Positions 17,855-29,453 of a DNA stretch of 64,000 bases are shown piece after piece; position 1 is the first letter of the stretch, and each line of letters opens with the position of its first letter. The DNA lies in assembly GCF_001431465.1 (NCBI RefSeq), contig NZ_LDJJ01000056.1, positions 1 through 64,000 of the forward strand, written 5' to 3'. The stretch is from Stenotrophomonas terrae (GTDB lineage Bacteria; Pseudomonadota; Gammaproteobacteria; Xanthomonadales; Xanthomonadaceae). A program made the translations under genes and the position numbers. Below the pieces are notes generated by a model. It did not search any database. It saw only the letters and a program-made list of their open reading frames with translations, and was not told the DNA's origin.

Positions 17855-19693
17855 CTAGTACACATCCCGTCCATAGCGCCCCTCCGTGTGCAGTCGTGTC
17901 AGATAGTCGCGGGCGTCGTCCTCATCCAGCCCGCCGTGTTCGCGCAGTACATCCAGCAGCGCTGCATGCACGTCCTTGCCCATGGCGATGGCGCCGCACA
18001 CATACAGGTGTGCGCCGTTCTGCAGCCAGTCGTACAGATCGCGGCCGCGCGTGCGCAGGCGTTGTTGCACGTAGATCTTGTCGGCCTGGTCGCGGGAGAA
18101 GGCGAGGTCCAGGCGATGCAGTTCCTTGCGCCGCAGCGCATCCTGCCATTCGGTCTGGTAGAGGAAATCGGTGTTGAAATGGCGTGCGCCGAAGAACAGC
18201 CAGTTGCGGCCGGTCGCGCCGATCTCGGCGCGTTCCTGCACGAAGCCGCGGAATGGGGCGACGCCGGTACCCGGCCCGATCATGATGATGTCGCGGCTGC
18301 TGTCGGCCGGTACCCGGAAGCGCTCGTTGGCTTCCACATACACCGGTAGCTGTGCGCCTTCTTCCACGGCGGTAAGGAAGCCGCTGGCTGCCCCGACGTG
18401 CTCGCTGCCGTGGGCGTGGTAGCGCAGTTCATCGACGGTGAGGTGCACTTCCTCGCCGACCCGCTTGCGGCTGGAGGCGATCGAGTACAGCCGCTGGGTG
18501 GCAGGGCGCAGCGTACCGAGCAGGTCCTGCGCATTCCATTCGGCCGGCCAGCGGCGCAGCACGTCGACCAGCTGGTGGTTGTCGAACACAGCGGCCAGCT
18601 CGGTCTTCTGCGCCGGATCCAGCAGCCGCGCCAGCTCCGGATGCGCGCTGCGCTCAGCCACGGCGGCCAGCAGCGGGCGTGAGATACGGGTCAGTTCACG
18701 GTGCTCGCCCAGCCACTGGCTCAGGGAGCGCTGGTGGCCGTCGTGTTCAACCTGCAGCGCGCCATCAAGGCCGGTGACATCCAGTACCGCTTCGACCAGC
18801 TCGGCCGGGTTGCGGTGCACGATACCCAGCGCATCGCCGGGTTCGTAGTGCAGGCCGCTGCCTTCCAGCGACAGCTCAAGGTGTTGCACGGACTTGGCGG
18901 CGATGCCGTAGCGGGCATACGCCGGCCCCTTGAAGTCGCGGCCGCTGATGACCTCGCGCGACAGCAGCTCGGCGGTGAACGGATGCTGGGCGGTCCAGGC
19001 GCCGGCATGGCGCAGCGGCGTGACATTGCTGGGCAGGGCGGCGGTGACGTTTTCGCCGATCACCGTGCGCGCATTGCTCAGCGCCTGAGCGCGCCAGGGC
19101 GTGACCACGGTATCGATATCCAGATCGGCCTCGCCGACTGCCTGCAGGCGGGTAGCGCCCAGCTCGGCCAGGCGGCTGTCCAGCTTGCGGGCGATGCCGC
19201 AGAACTCCACATAGCTGGAGTCGCCCAGGCCGAGCACGGCGTACTTCAGCTCCGGCAGCTTGGGGGCGCGCTTGCCGGCGATGAATTCGACCAGGCCGAT
19301 GGCGTCGTCCGGGGGATCGCCCTCGCCCTGGGTGCTGATCACGATATACAGCAGGCGCTCGTTGGCCAGTTCACGGGTGCCGTAGGCATCGGCGCGGACG
19401 ACCCGCACCGGCAGACCGGCGGCTTCGGCCTCGGCGGCCAATTGCTCGGCGGCGCGGCGGGCGTTGCCGGTCTGGCTGCCGTAGACCACGGTCAAACGGG
19501 TCTGCGCTGGCTGTGCGGCTTGGCCACCGGGGATGACGGCAAGGGAGGGGGGGGGATTTCCCTGCGCCAACCCGGCCGCAAAGCCGGACAGCCACCACAG
19601 GCTGTTCCCATCCAGACCGTCGACCAGTCGCGTCAGCAGGACCCTGCGGTCTTCAGGCAAGGGGCTGGGTGGCACGGTGGCGGCGGCGGTCAT
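17855..19693 (-). CDS. cysJ: sulfite reductase flavoprotein (alpha subunit)
   Basis: 612 residues. It passes NADPH electrons through FAD and FMN to CysI. Domain order: FMN flavodoxin (VVYGSQTGNARRAAEQLA near residue 75; STQGEGDPPDD), FAD domain (RLYSIASSRKR near 395), then NADPH domain (MIGPGTGVAPFRGFVQER; FGARHFNTDFLYQ; YVCGAIAMGKDV), ending EGRYGRDVY as is typical. ATG at 19693 is chosen over 19699 because GGA lies six bases before it. A run of nine C residues (plus-strand G at 19547-19555) near codon 50 is a potential slippage site. Confidence 0.94.
   Translation of the reverse strand: MTAAATVPPSPLPEDRRVLLTRLVDGLDGNSLWWLSGFAAGLAQGNPPPSLAVIPGGQAAQPAQTRLTVVYGSQTGNARRAAEQLAAEAEAAGLPVRVVRADAYGTRELANERLLYIVISTQGEGDPPDDAIGLVEFIAGKRAPKLPELKYAVLGLGDSSYVEFCGIARKLDSRLAELGATRLQAVGEADLDIDTVVTPWRAQALSNARTVIGENVTAALPSNVTPLRHAGAWTAQHPFTAELLSREVISGRDFKGPAYARYGIAAKSVQHLELSLEGSGLHYEPGDALGIVHRNPAELVEAVLDVTGLDGALQVEHDGHQRSLSQWLGEHRELTRISRPLLAAVAERSAHPELARLLDPAQKTELAAVFDNHQLVDVLRRWPAEWNAQDLLGTLRPATQRLYSIASSRKRVGEEVHLTVDELRYHAHGSEHVGAASGFLTAVEEGAQLPVYVEANERFRVPADSSRDIIMIGPGTGVAPFRGFVQERAEIGATGRNWLFFGARHFNTDFLYQTEWQDALRRKELHRLDLAFSRDQADKIYVQQRLRTRGRDLYDWLQNGAHLYVCGAIAMGKDVHAALLDVLREHGGLDEDDARDYLTRLHTEGRYGRDVY
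19547..19555 (-). other. nine-base homopolymer within cysJ
   Basis: Nine consecutive G on the plus strand encode three prolines (NPPPS) near codon 50 of cysJ, in the linker before the flavodoxin domain. Loss or gain of one base would truncate CysJ early. No second out-of-frame product is visible. Confidence 0.6.
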
Positions 19694-19893
19694 TTCCATT
19701 CCGGTCTGGGTAGGGATGACCGATGCTAGGTACAGCCCGCCATCAGGGGAAAGGAGCAGCGGTTATCGCTTCATGCCTTGCGTTTATTTCAATCAGTGCA
19801 ATGGCCCCTCCACACTCGGCGGACAGTCCGGAGTCTCGCCCGGCTTCACTGCTACCCTTGCCCTCGGGCCCCGCCTCCTTATTTCGGCACGCA

Positions 19894-20805
19894 ATGACCG
19901 CCACCGTACCCCTGTCCCACCTCGACCGCCTGGAAGCGGAAAGCATCCATATCCTGCGCGAAGTTGCCGCCGCCTTTGACAACCCGGTGCTGATGTACTC
20001 GGTGGGCAAGGACAGCTCGGTGCTGCTGCACCTGTTGCTGAAGGCGTTTGCGCCGGGCGTGCCTCCGATCCCGTTGCTGCATGTGGACACGCGCTGGAAG
20101 TTCGGCGAGATGATTGCCTTCCGTGACCGCCGCGTGGCCGAGACCGGCACCGAGCTGCGGGTGCATATCAACCCGGACGGCATTGCCCGCGACATTGGCC
20201 CGATCAGCCACGGCCCCAGCGTGCATACCGATGTGATGAAGACCCAGGGCCTGAAGCAGGCGCTGGACAAGTGGAAGTTCGATGCGGCCATCGGTGGTGC
20301 GCGCCGTGACGAAGAGAAGTCGCGGGCCAAGGAGCGGGTGTTCTCGTTCCGCAACGACCGCCACCGCTGGGACCCGAAGAACCAGCGCCCTGAATTGTGG
20401 AACCTGTACAACGCCCGCATCCACCAGGGCGAGAGCGTGCGTGTGTTTCCGCTGTCCAATTGGACCGAGCTGGATATCTGGCTCTATATCTATCGCGAGA
20501 AGATCCCGGTGGTGCCCTTGTACCTTGCCGCCGAACGGCCGGTCGTCGAGCGCGACGGCAGCCTGATCATGGTCGACGATGAGCGCCTGCCGCTGCATCC
20601 GGGCGAGGTGCCGCAGCTGCGCAAGGTGCGCTTCCGCACGCTGGGCTGCTATCCGCTGACCGGTGCGATTGAATCCGAAGCGGACACGCTGGAGAAGATC
20701 ATTGCCGAGATGCTGGTTTCCACCAGCTCCGAGCGCCAGGGCCGGCTGATCGACCACGACCAGTCCGCCTCAATGGAGAAGAAGAAGTTGGAGGGGTATT
20801 TCTGA
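19894..20805 (+). CDS. cysD: sulfate adenylyltransferase small subunit
   Basis: 303 residues, as in E. coli CysD. With CysN it makes adenosine phosphosulfate from ATP and sulfate. The PP-motif is [19 protein letters not shown] near residue 30, followed by [31 protein letters not shown] and [12 protein letters not shown]. It is divergent from cysJ and overlaps cysNC by one base (TGATG), so the two are translationally coupled. ATG at 19894; the longer upstream frame has no family similarity. Confidence 0.96.
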   Translation: MTATVPLSHLDRLEAESIHILREVAAAFDNPVLMYSVGKDSSVLLHLLLKAFAPGVPPIPLLHVDTRWKFGEMIAFRDRRVAETGTELRVHINPDGIARDIGPISHGPSVHTDVMKTQGLKQALDKWKFDAAIGGARRDEEKSRAKERVFSFRNDRHRWDPKNQRPELWNLYNARIHQGESVRVFPLSNWTELDIWLYIYREKIPVVPLYLAAERPVVERDGSLIMVDDERLPLHPGEVPQLRKVRFRTLGCYPLTGAIESEADTLEKIIAEMLVSTSSERQGRLIDHDQSASMEKKKLEGYF

Positions 20806-22682
20806 TGAGCGCCGTGACTACTTCTTCCGACATCGCTGCCTACCTCAAAACCCACGAAACCAAGCCGCTGCTGCGTTTCATCACCTGCGGCAGCGTCGAC
20901 GACGGCAAGAGCACCCTGATCGGGCGCCTGCTGTACGAAAGCAAGCGCCTGTTCGATGACCAGTTGTCCGCGCTGGAGGCAGACAGCCGTCGCCACGGCA
21001 CCCAGGGCGAACGCATCGATTACGCGCTGCTGCTGGACGGTCTGGCCGCCGAGCGCGAGCAGGGCATCACCATCGACGTGGCCTACCGCTACTTCGATAC
21101 CGACCGCCGCAAATACATCGTTGCCGATTGCCCCGGGCATGAGCAGTACACCCGCAACATGGCCACCGGTGCGTCGACCGCCGATGTGGCGGTGGTGTTG
21201 GTGGATGCGCGCAAGGGTCTGCTCACGCAGACCCATCGTCACAGCTACATCATTTCGCTGCTGGGCATCGGCCAGGTGGTGCTGGCGGTGAACAAGATGG
21301 ACCTGGTCGATTACGACCAGGCCGTATTCGAGCGCATCGTTGCCGATTACCAGGCGCTGGCGACGCAGTTGGGTATCGCCAATGTGCAGGCGATTCCGTT
21401 GTCGGCGCTGGAAGGGCAGAACCTGTCCACGCGCTCGTCGGCAATGCCTTGGTACACCGGCCCCAGTCTGATCGAGCATCTGGATACGGTCGAACTGACT
21501 GCGCACGATGCCGCCAGCGGGCTGCGCCTGCCGGTGCAGTGGGTCAATCGGCCGAACCAGGATTTCCGTGGTTTCGCCGGCACCATTGCCGCCGGCCAGG
21601 TGCGCGTCGGTGATGAAGTGGTGGTGCTGCCATCGGCGCGTCGCTCCACGGTCAAGCAGGTGCTGGGGCCGGACGGTCCGCTGGCCGTGGCCTCGACCGG
21701 GCAGGCAGTGACGCTGACCCTGGACGATGAGGTCGATGTCAGCCGTGGCGATGTGATCGCTGCCGCCGGCGACCCGCCGGAAGTGGCCGATCAGTTTGCC
21801 GCCCATGTGCTGTGGATGGACGATGCCGCGCTGCTGCCGGGCCGGCCGTATTGGCTGCAAATTGGCAGCCGCACCGTGGCCGCCAACATCAGCGAGATCA
21901 AGCACCGCGTCGATGTGAACACGCAGGAGCGGCTGGCGGCGAAGCGCCTGGAACTGAACGAGGTCGGCTACTGCAACCTGTCGCTGGATGAGCCGGTGGC
22001 GTTTGCCCCGTATGCGCAGAACCGCGCCTTGGGCGGCTTCATCCTGATCGACCGCCAGACCAATGCCACCGTCGCCGCCGGCACCCTGGATTTTGCCCTA
22101 CGCCGCGCAGGCAACGTGCATTGGCAGCATCTGGACGTGGACAAGGCCGCACGGGCACGGATCAAGGGCCAGCAGCCCAAGGTGTTGTGGTTCACCGGTT
22201 TGTCGGGCGCGGGCAAGTCCACTGTCGCCAACCAGGTCGAGAAGCGCCTGCATGCGCAGGGCGTGCATACCTTCCTGCTGGATGGTGACAACGTCCGCCA
22301 CGGTTTGAACCGTGACCTGGGCTTCACCGACGAGGACCGGGTGGAAAACATCCGCCGCGTGGCCGAGGTCGCGCGCTTGATGGCCGATGCCGGGCTGGTG
22401 GTGCTGGTCAGCTTCATCTCGCCGTTCCGCGCCGAGCGGCAGATGGCGCGTGAGCGCTTCGACGACGGTGAATTCATCGAAGTCTTCGTTGATGTGCCGC
22501 TGGCTGTTGCCGAAGCGCGCGATGTGAAGGGCCTGTACCGCAAGGCCCGTGCCGGGCAGATTCCCAACTTCACCGGTATCGATTCGCCGTACGAAGCCCC
22601 GGAGACCCCGGAGCTGCACCTGCGCGCTGACACCGACAGCGTGCCGGAGATGGTGGAGCAGGTACTGCGGGCGCTGCGCTGA
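20805..22682 (+). CDS. cysNC: fused sulfate adenylyltransferase large subunit and APS kinase
   Basis: 625 residues. Residues 1-430 are the CysN GTPase (P-loop GSVDDGKST near 28; [21 protein letters not shown]), which drives APS formation. Residues about 440-625 are the CysC APS kinase (P-loop GLSGAGKST near 464; [30 protein letters not shown]), giving PAPS for CysH. Fusion of the two is common in xanthomonads. It is the last gene of cysD-cysNC and is followed by a repeat-filled gap. Confidence 0.95.
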   Translation: MSAVTTSSDIAAYLKTHETKPLLRFITCGSVDDGKSTLIGRLLYESKRLFDDQLSALEADSRRHGTQGERIDYALLLDGLAAEREQGITIDVAYRYFDTDRRKYIVADCPGHEQYTRNMATGASTADVAVVLVDARKGLLTQTHRHSYIISLLGIGQVVLAVNKMDLVDYDQAVFERIVADYQALATQLGIANVQAIPLSALEGQNLSTRSSAMPWYTGPSLIEHLDTVELTAHDAASGLRLPVQWVNRPNQDFRGFAGTIAAGQVRVGDEVVVLPSARRSTVKQVLGPDGPLAVASTGQAVTLTLDDEVDVSRGDVIAAAGDPPEVADQFAAHVLWMDDAALLPGRPYWLQIGSRTVAANISEIKHRVDVNTQERLAAKRLELNEVGYCNLSLDEPVAFAPYAQNRALGGFILIDRQTNATVAAGTLDFALRRAGNVHWQHLDVDKAARARIKGQQPKVLWFTGLSGAGKSTVANQVEKRLHAQGVHTFLLDGDNVRHGLNRDLGFTDEDRVENIRRVAEVARLMADAGLVVLVSFISPFRAERQMARERFDDGEFIEVFVDVPLAVAEARDVKGLYRKARAGQIPNFTGIDSPYEAPETPELHLRADTDSVPEMVEQVLRALR

Positions 22683-22710
22683 TCTTCGCAGGAGCGCTGC
22701 AGATCCCGGT

Positions 22711-22960
22711 TTGTGGGAGCGGCGTAAGCCGCGAAGCTACAGCGCTGTCAGCTCCGGATTGATCGACAATCGCAGCTTCGCCCCTCCCTTGCGCCGAAGG
22801 CGGAGGGGGAAGATTGCCTGCTTGCGCGCCATTGCCGCGCGTCCTGATGAACGACCGAAGGCTGCGCCTTCGGCCGGACGGGTTGGGGCGGGGGTAAGAG
22901 TTGCGCATCACCGGTGAAGGCCCCTGCCGAGCATGGCTCGGCACTACCGCCGCTCCTGCA
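22711..22960. repeat. nested intergenic repeats
   Basis: The 411-base gap before the RND adaptor gene contains the left arm of a GGGAGCGG-type repeat (22711-22738), the beginning of its right arm (CGCAGCTTCG near 22771), then CCCCTCCC...GGTTGGGGCGGGGG-type repeat sequence (about 22781-22895), a SMAG at 22924-22947, and finally the last bases of the first repeat's right arm (CGCCGCTCCTGCA). One repeat therefore appears interrupted by two others. No gene is seen. Confidence 0.6.
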
Positions 22961-23093
22961 ACCAAGAGCAATCCCGCCGCCGCCCGTACAACAAGCCGGC
23001 ACCCCACAAAACGCACAGTACCCCCCTAACGGCACATCCGGGCGTCATCTGGCACCGCTAGACTGCTTGATCGTGTATCAGATGGGACTGTGT

Positions 23094-24194
23094 ATGTTCG
23101 CGCGATTTGCCGTCACCGTTGTCGGTGGCACTGTCTTGGCGCTGGCGCTGGCCGGATGCAACCGCAAGAACGCCGAGGCGCCCCGGCAAGCTGCCGGCGC
23201 GGTGCTGGTTACTACCCAGATCGTCGAAGCCGCGCCCTGGAGCGATTCCTTGCAGGCCAACGGCACCGCCAAGGCGCGCGAATCGATCATCGTCACCGCC
23301 AAGGTCAGCGAGATCATCGACAAGGTGCACTTCGAAAGCGGCCAGCAGGTGGCCGCCGGTGCGCCGCTGGTGACCCTGCGTGGCCAGGCACAGCAGGCCG
23401 CGCTGGCCCAGGCCCAGGCCACCTTCTCCGAGGCGGACCGCCTGTACAAGCGCCAGCGTGAACTGGCTGCGCAGCAGCTGGTTGCGCATTCCACCCTGGA
23501 TACCCAGCAGTCGATCCGTGATGCCGCCGAAGCCCGCGTGCAGCAGATGCGCGTGGATATCACCGACCGCCAGGTGCGTGCGCCATTCGCCGGCGTATTG
23601 GGTATCCGCCAGGTCAGCCCGGGCTCGCTGGTCACCCCGACCACCGCCATCGCCACCCTGGACGACATCTCGCGCATGCATGTCGATTTCCAGGTGCCGG
23701 AGGCGCAACTATCCTCGCTGCAGAATGGCGACAAGGTCAGCGGCAGCAGCATCGCCTACCCGGGGCGCAGCTTCGAAGGTGAAGTGAGCACCATCGATGC
23801 CCGCGTCGATCCGGGCAGCCGCGCGATCACCGTGCGCGCCGATTTCGACAACGCCGACCATGCGCTGCGCCCGGGCATGTTGCTGGATGTGCGGCTGTAT
23901 CGCCCCGAGCGCAGCGCGCTGGTGATACCGGAGATCGCCGTGGTCCAGGTGGGCCGCGATTCCTACGTATTCCGCGTCAAAGCGGATGACAGCGTCGAGC
24001 GCGCCGATGTCAAAACCGGCACCCGTCGCGCGGGCGTGGTGGAAATCATCGAAGGCCTGAAGGCCGGTGAGCGCATCGTGGTTGACGGTACCGGCAAGTT
24101 ACGGCCGGGTATCCGCATCCAGGACGACAAGCCTGGCAAGACGGCGGCACCGGCGCAGGCAAGCACAGCGGCCAACAAGGCGAGCGCCGGATGA
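23094..24194 (+). CDS. RND efflux periplasmic adaptor lipoprotein
   Basis: 366 residues. A lipoprotein signal (VLALALAGCN) puts the acylated Cys near residue 20. The membrane-fusion layout is present: barrel-sandwich half (VSEIIDKVHFESGQQVAAGAPLVTL), an alpha hairpin (residues about 95-145), RAPFAGVLGIRQVSPGSLV, and the beta-barrel domain. It joins an inner-membrane RND pump to an outer-membrane channel. It overlaps the pump gene by 4 bases (ATGA). No channel gene follows, so an external TolC-like protein is needed. The pair without its own channel, near the pil locus, fits SmeMN of S. maltophilia, but I could not confirm this. Confidence 0.88.
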   Translation: MFARFAVTVVGGTVLALALAGCNRKNAEAPRQAAGAVLVTTQIVEAAPWSDSLQANGTAKARESIIVTAKVSEIIDKVHFESGQQVAAGAPLVTLRGQAQQAALAQAQATFSEADRLYKRQRELAAQQLVAHSTLDTQQSIRDAAEARVQQMRVDITDRQVRAPFAGVLGIRQVSPGSLVTPTTAIATLDDISRMHVDFQVPEAQLSSLQNGDKVSGSSIAYPGRSFEGEVSTIDARVDPGSRAITVRADFDNADHALRPGMLLDVRLYRPERSALVIPEIAVVQVGRDSYVFRVKADDSVERADVKTGTRRAGVVEIIEGLKAGERIVVDGTGKLRPGIRIQDDKPGKTAAPAQASTAANKASAG

Positions 24195-27100
24195 AGCTGT
24201 CCGATCTTTCGATCAAGCGGCCGGTGCTGGCCGTGGTGATGAGCCTGTTGCTGCTGGTGCTGGGCGTGATGTCGTTCAACCGCCTGACCCTGCGCGAGCT
24301 GCCGGCCATTGATCCGCCCATCGTCTCGGTGTCGGTGGATTACACCGGTGCCTCGGCGGCGGTGATCGAAAGCCGCGTCACCCAGGTGCTGGAAGATGCG
24401 CTGGCCGGTATCGAAGGCATCGATACCATCAATGCCCGCAGTACCAATGGCCGGGCCTCGGTCAGCATCGAGTTCAATGCCAACCGTGATATCGAAGCGG
24501 CCGCCAATGACGTGCGCGATGCGGTCAGCCGCGTTGCCGACCGCATGCCCGAGGAGGCACGGCCGCCGGAAATCGCCAAGGTCGAGAGCGATGCCGACCC
24601 GATCATCTGGTTCAACATGACCTCCTCGACGATGGACACGCTGGAGCTCAGCGACTACGCCGATCGTTATGTGGTGGACCGTTTCTCCAGCATCGACGGC
24701 GTGGCCCAGGTGCGTATCGGTGGCCGCCAGCGCTATGCCATGCGGGTGTGGCTGGACCGCGACCAGCTGGCCGCGCGCGGCCTGACCGTCACCGAGGTGG
24801 AGACCGCGCTGCGCAACGAGAACGTGGAACTGCCGGCGGGCCGCATCGAGTCGACCGACCGCGATTTCACCTTGCGCGTGGAGCGCAGTTATGTGGCGCC
24901 GGCGGATTTCGCCAGCATTCCGCTGGGCAAGGGCGCCGATGGCTACGTGGTGCGGCTGGGCGATGTGGCCAAGGTTGAACTGGCCTCGTCCGAGCGCCGC
25001 GCCTACTACCGCAGCAATGGCGAGCCGGGCATCGGCCTGGGCATCGTCAAGACCTCCACCGCCAACGCGCTGGACGTGGCACGCGATACACGTGCCGAGG
25101 CCGAGCGGGTTGCGCAGACCCTGCCCAAGGGCACCAACATTTTTGTCGCCTTCGACAACACCACCTTCATCGAGGCCGCGGTGGAGCGCGTTTACGCCAC
25201 CCTGGTGGAAGCGATGCTGCTGGTGCTGGTGGTGATCTGGCTGTTCCTTGGCAGCCTGCGCGCGGCCTTGATTCCGGCAGTGACGGTGCCGGTGTGCCTG
25301 GTGGCAGCCTTCATCGCGCTGTTTGCGTTTGGCTTCTCGATCAATCTGTTCACCCTGTTGGCGCTGGTACTGTGTATTGGTCTGGTGGTGGATGACGCCA
25401 TCGTCGTAGTTGAAAACGTGCAACGCCGCATCGATCTTGGCGAACCCCCCTTGGTTGCGGCACGCCGCGGCACCGCCCAGGTGGCGTTCGCGGTCATCGC
25501 GACGACTGCGGTGCTGGTGGCGGTGTTCCTGCCGGTGGGTTTCCTGGAAGGCAACACCGGCCGTTTGTTCCGCGAGCTGGCGGTGGCCTTGGCCGCAGCG
25601 GTGGCCTTGTCGGCTTTCGTCGCCTTGACGCTGACGCCGATGATGGCGTCCAAGCTGCTCAAGCCGCATAGCGAGCAGAAGGTCAGCCGCCTGCATGGTT
25701 TCATCAACCGCCAGCTGGAACGGCTGTCGGCCGCCTATGGGCGGGTGCTGGACCGCCACGTGCAACGCAGCTGGGTGTTCGGCCTGGTGATGTTGGCTGC
25801 GCTCGGTGCCAGCTGGGGCCTGTTCAAGCTGATTCCCTCCGAGCTTGCCCCGGCCGAAGACCGCGGCTCGTTCCAGATCATGATCGATGGCCCGGAAGGT
25901 GCCGGCTACGACTACACCGTGGACCAGGTGCAGCAGGTCGAGAAGATCGTCTCGCGCTTCGTCGGTGCCGATGAACCCATCGTCCGTGCCAACCCGCGCG
26001 TGCCCGGTGGCTGGGGCAACAGCGAGGAAATGCATACCGGCCGTATCAGTGTGTTCCTGCAGCCGTGGCGTGACCGCAGCGAGGCCACCAGCGATGTCGC
26101 CAACGAGCTGCAGAAGGAGCTCAACGACCTCAGTGGCGTACGCGTGCGCACGATGGTCGGCGGCGGCCTGGTGCGCAGCATGGGCCAGCCGTTCCAGATC
26201 GTGCTCGGTGGCCCGGAATATGCCGAGATCGCGCAGTGGCGTGACCGCCTGCTGCAGCGCATGGAAGCCTATCCCGGCCTGGTCGGCGCGGATTCGGATT
26301 ACAAGGAAACCCGGCCGCAGATGCGCGTCAACATCGACCGCCAGCGTGCGGCCGACCTCGGCATCTCGGTCACCGACATTGGCCGCGCGCTGGAAACCAT
26401 GATGGGCTCGCGCCGCGTCACCACCTTCGTCGATAACGGCGAGGAATATGACGTGCTGGTGCAGGCCGGTCGCGAAGGCCGTGCCTCGCCGGCCGACCTG
26501 TCGGCAATCCAGGTGCGTGCGCGTTCGGGCGAACTGGTGCCGCTGTCCAACCTGGTCACGCTCAGCGAAGTGGCCGAGGCGGGCAGCCTCAATCGTTTCA
26601 ACCGGCTGCGCTCGATCACCATCAGTGCCAATGTCGCCCCCGGCCACACGCTGGGTGAAGCCATTGCCTGGGCCAAGCAGGTCGCGGCCGAGGAACTGCC
26701 CGAGTACGCGCAGATTGAATGGAAGGGTGAGTCGCGTGAGTACCAGAGCGCCGGTGGCGCGGTGCTGCTGACCTTCGCCATGGCCTTGCTGGTGGTCTAC
26801 CTGGTGTTGGCCGCGCAGTTTGAGAGCTTCATCCATCCGCTGGTGATCATGCTGACCGTGCCGTTGGGTGTGCTGGGTGCGTTTGTCGGCCTGTACCTCA
26901 GTGGCGGCACGCTCAACCTGTTCAGCCAGATCGGCATCGTCATGCTGGTCGGCCTGGCGGCCAAGAACGGCATCCTGATCGTCGAGTTCGCCAACCAGCT
27001 GCGCGACGAAGGCCGCAGCGTGCACCAGGCCATCGTCGAGTCGTCGATGGTGCGCCTGCGCCCGATCCTGATGACTTCGATCGCCACCGTGGTGGGCGCG

Positions 27101-27316
27101 ATTCCGCTGGTCGTGGCCGGCGGTCCCGGTTCGGCCAGCCGCGCCACCATCGGCATCGTGGTGATCTTCGGGGTCAGCGTGTCCACCTTCCTGTCGCTGT
27201 TCGTGGTGCCGGCGTTCTATGCGCTGCTGGCGCCGTACACGCAGTCGCCGGAAACCGTGGCCAATGAATTGAACCGGCTGGAAGCCGATACACCGTCGGT
27301 GGGTGGCCATGCGTGA
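24191..27316 (+). CDS. RND (HAE-1-type) efflux pump, inner membrane
   Basis: 1041 residues, the full length for an AcrB-like antiporter. The N-terminal span (PVLAVVMSLLLLVLGVMSF), two large periplasmic loops and twelve spans are visible. The proton-relay pair Asp-Asp lies in TM4 (CIGLVVDDAIVVVEN, near residue 402). FVALTLTPMMASKLL and the C-terminal VGLAAKNGILIVEFANQ and RLRPILMTSIATVVG motifs are conserved. It exports drugs or other compounds in exchange for protons. Substrates cannot be predicted from sequence. It is followed by, and overlaps by 8 bases, an acetyltransferase gene. Confidence 0.93.
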   Translation: MKLSDLSIKRPVLAVVMSLLLLVLGVMSFNRLTLRELPAIDPPIVSVSVDYTGASAAVIESRVTQVLEDALAGIEGIDTINARSTNGRASVSIEFNANRDIEAAANDVRDAVSRVADRMPEEARPPEIAKVESDADPIIWFNMTSSTMDTLELSDYADRYVVDRFSSIDGVAQVRIGGRQRYAMRVWLDRDQLAARGLTVTEVETALRNENVELPAGRIESTDRDFTLRVERSYVAPADFASIPLGKGADGYVVRLGDVAKVELASSERRAYYRSNGEPGIGLGIVKTSTANALDVARDTRAEAERVAQTLPKGTNIFVAFDNTTFIEAAVERVYATLVEAMLLVLVVIWLFLGSLRAALIPAVTVPVCLVAAFIALFAFGFSINLFTLLALVLCIGLVVDDAIVVVENVQRRIDLGEPPLVAARRGTAQVAFAVIATTAVLVAVFLPVGFLEGNTGRLFRELAVALAAAVALSAFVALTLTPMMASKLLKPHSEQKVSRLHGFINRQLERLSAAYGRVLDRHVQRSWVFGLVMLAALGASWGLFKLIPSELAPAEDRGSFQIMIDGPEGAGYDYTVDQVQQVEKIVSRFVGADEPIVRANPRVPGGWGNSEEMHTGRISVFLQPWRDRSEATSDVANELQKELNDLSGVRVRTMVGGGLVRSMGQPFQIVLGGPEYAEIAQWRDRLLQRMEAYPGLVGADSDYKETRPQMRVNIDRQRAADLGISVTDIGRALETMMGSRRVTTFVDNGEEYDVLVQAGREGRASPADLSAIQVRARSGELVPLSNLVTLSEVAEAGSLNRFNRLRSITISANVAPGHTLGEAIAWAKQVAAEELPEYAQIEWKGESREYQSAGGAVLLTFAMALLVVYLVLAAQFESFIHPLVIMLTVPLGVLGAFVGLYLSGGTLNLFSQIGIVMLVGLAAKNGILIVEFANQLRDEGRSVHQAIVESSMVRLRPILMTSIATVVGAIPLVVAGGPGSASRATIGIVVIFGVSVSTFLSLFVVPAFYALLAPYTQSPETVANELNRLEADTPSVGGHA

Positions 27317-27845
27317 GGCATTGCTCGGCGGTCGCGTCCAGCTGCGTCCCTGGCAGGCCGGGGACCTGGACGCGCTGGTCGAGCACGCCAACGACGCGGC
27401 GGTATCGCGGGGGCTGGGCACGCGCTTTCCCTACCCGTATACCCGCGCCGATGGCGAGGCGTTTCTGGGCGGACAGGTGCTGGACCTGCGCGCGCCGGTG
27501 TTTGCGCTGGTCATCGACGGCCGCGCCGGCGGTGGCATCGGCGTCACCCAGGGCCTGGCTGAACGCCGCTACGGTGCGTCCCTGGGATATTGGCTGGGCC
27601 AGCGCCACTGGGGGCAGGGCATCATGACCGCCGTGGTCGGGGCCTACGTGCCGTGGGTGATGGATACGCTGGAACTGGCCCGGCTGTCCGCCCAGGTGAT
27701 GGCCCGCAACCCGGCCTCGGCGCGGGTGCTGTTGAAGAATGGATTCGTCGAGGAGGGCACCGAGCGCCAATCGGTGTTCAAGGACGGGCAGTTGCATGAC
27801 ATGCGCTGCTTCGCCCATATCAGGACTTGGCTGCAATCCGCGTAG
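27309..27845 (+). CDS. GNAT family N-acetyltransferase
   Basis: 178 residues. RimJ/RimL-type fold: VQLRPWQAGDLDALVEHAND at the start, YWLGQRHWGQGIMTAVVGAYV as the acetyl-CoA loop near residue 95-110, and LARLSAQVMARNPASARVLLKNGF as the conserved C-terminal strand-helix. ATG at 27309 overlaps the pump stop by 8 bases, so it is probably translated from the efflux operon. The acceptor is unknown. A role in drug acetylation is only suggested by the neighbour. Confidence 0.87.
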   Translation: MREALLGGRVQLRPWQAGDLDALVEHANDAAVSRGLGTRFPYPYTRADGEAFLGGQVLDLRAPVFALVIDGRAGGGIGVTQGLAERRYGASLGYWLGQRHWGQGIMTAVVGAYVPWVMDTLELARLSAQVMARNPASARVLLKNGFVEEGTERQSVFKDGQLHDMRCFAHIRTWLQSA

Positions 27846-27935
27846 TGGCCCTGCACAACCGGGCTTAATCGTGGAAAAATCGGCCAGCCCCGGGATTCCG
27901 GGCTTTGGCTACCTTTCAGCTTTCCGGGGAATTAC

Positions 27936-29438
<1,503 letters not shown>

Positions 29439-29453
29439 TTCAAAGGAACCGCT

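Noticed and set aside
23963..27421. 1152-codon open frame on the minus strand
   Set aside because: It lies opposite the RND adaptor and pump, is rich in His, Gln and Arg as expected for an antisense frame in high-G+C DNA, and has no domain-like pattern.
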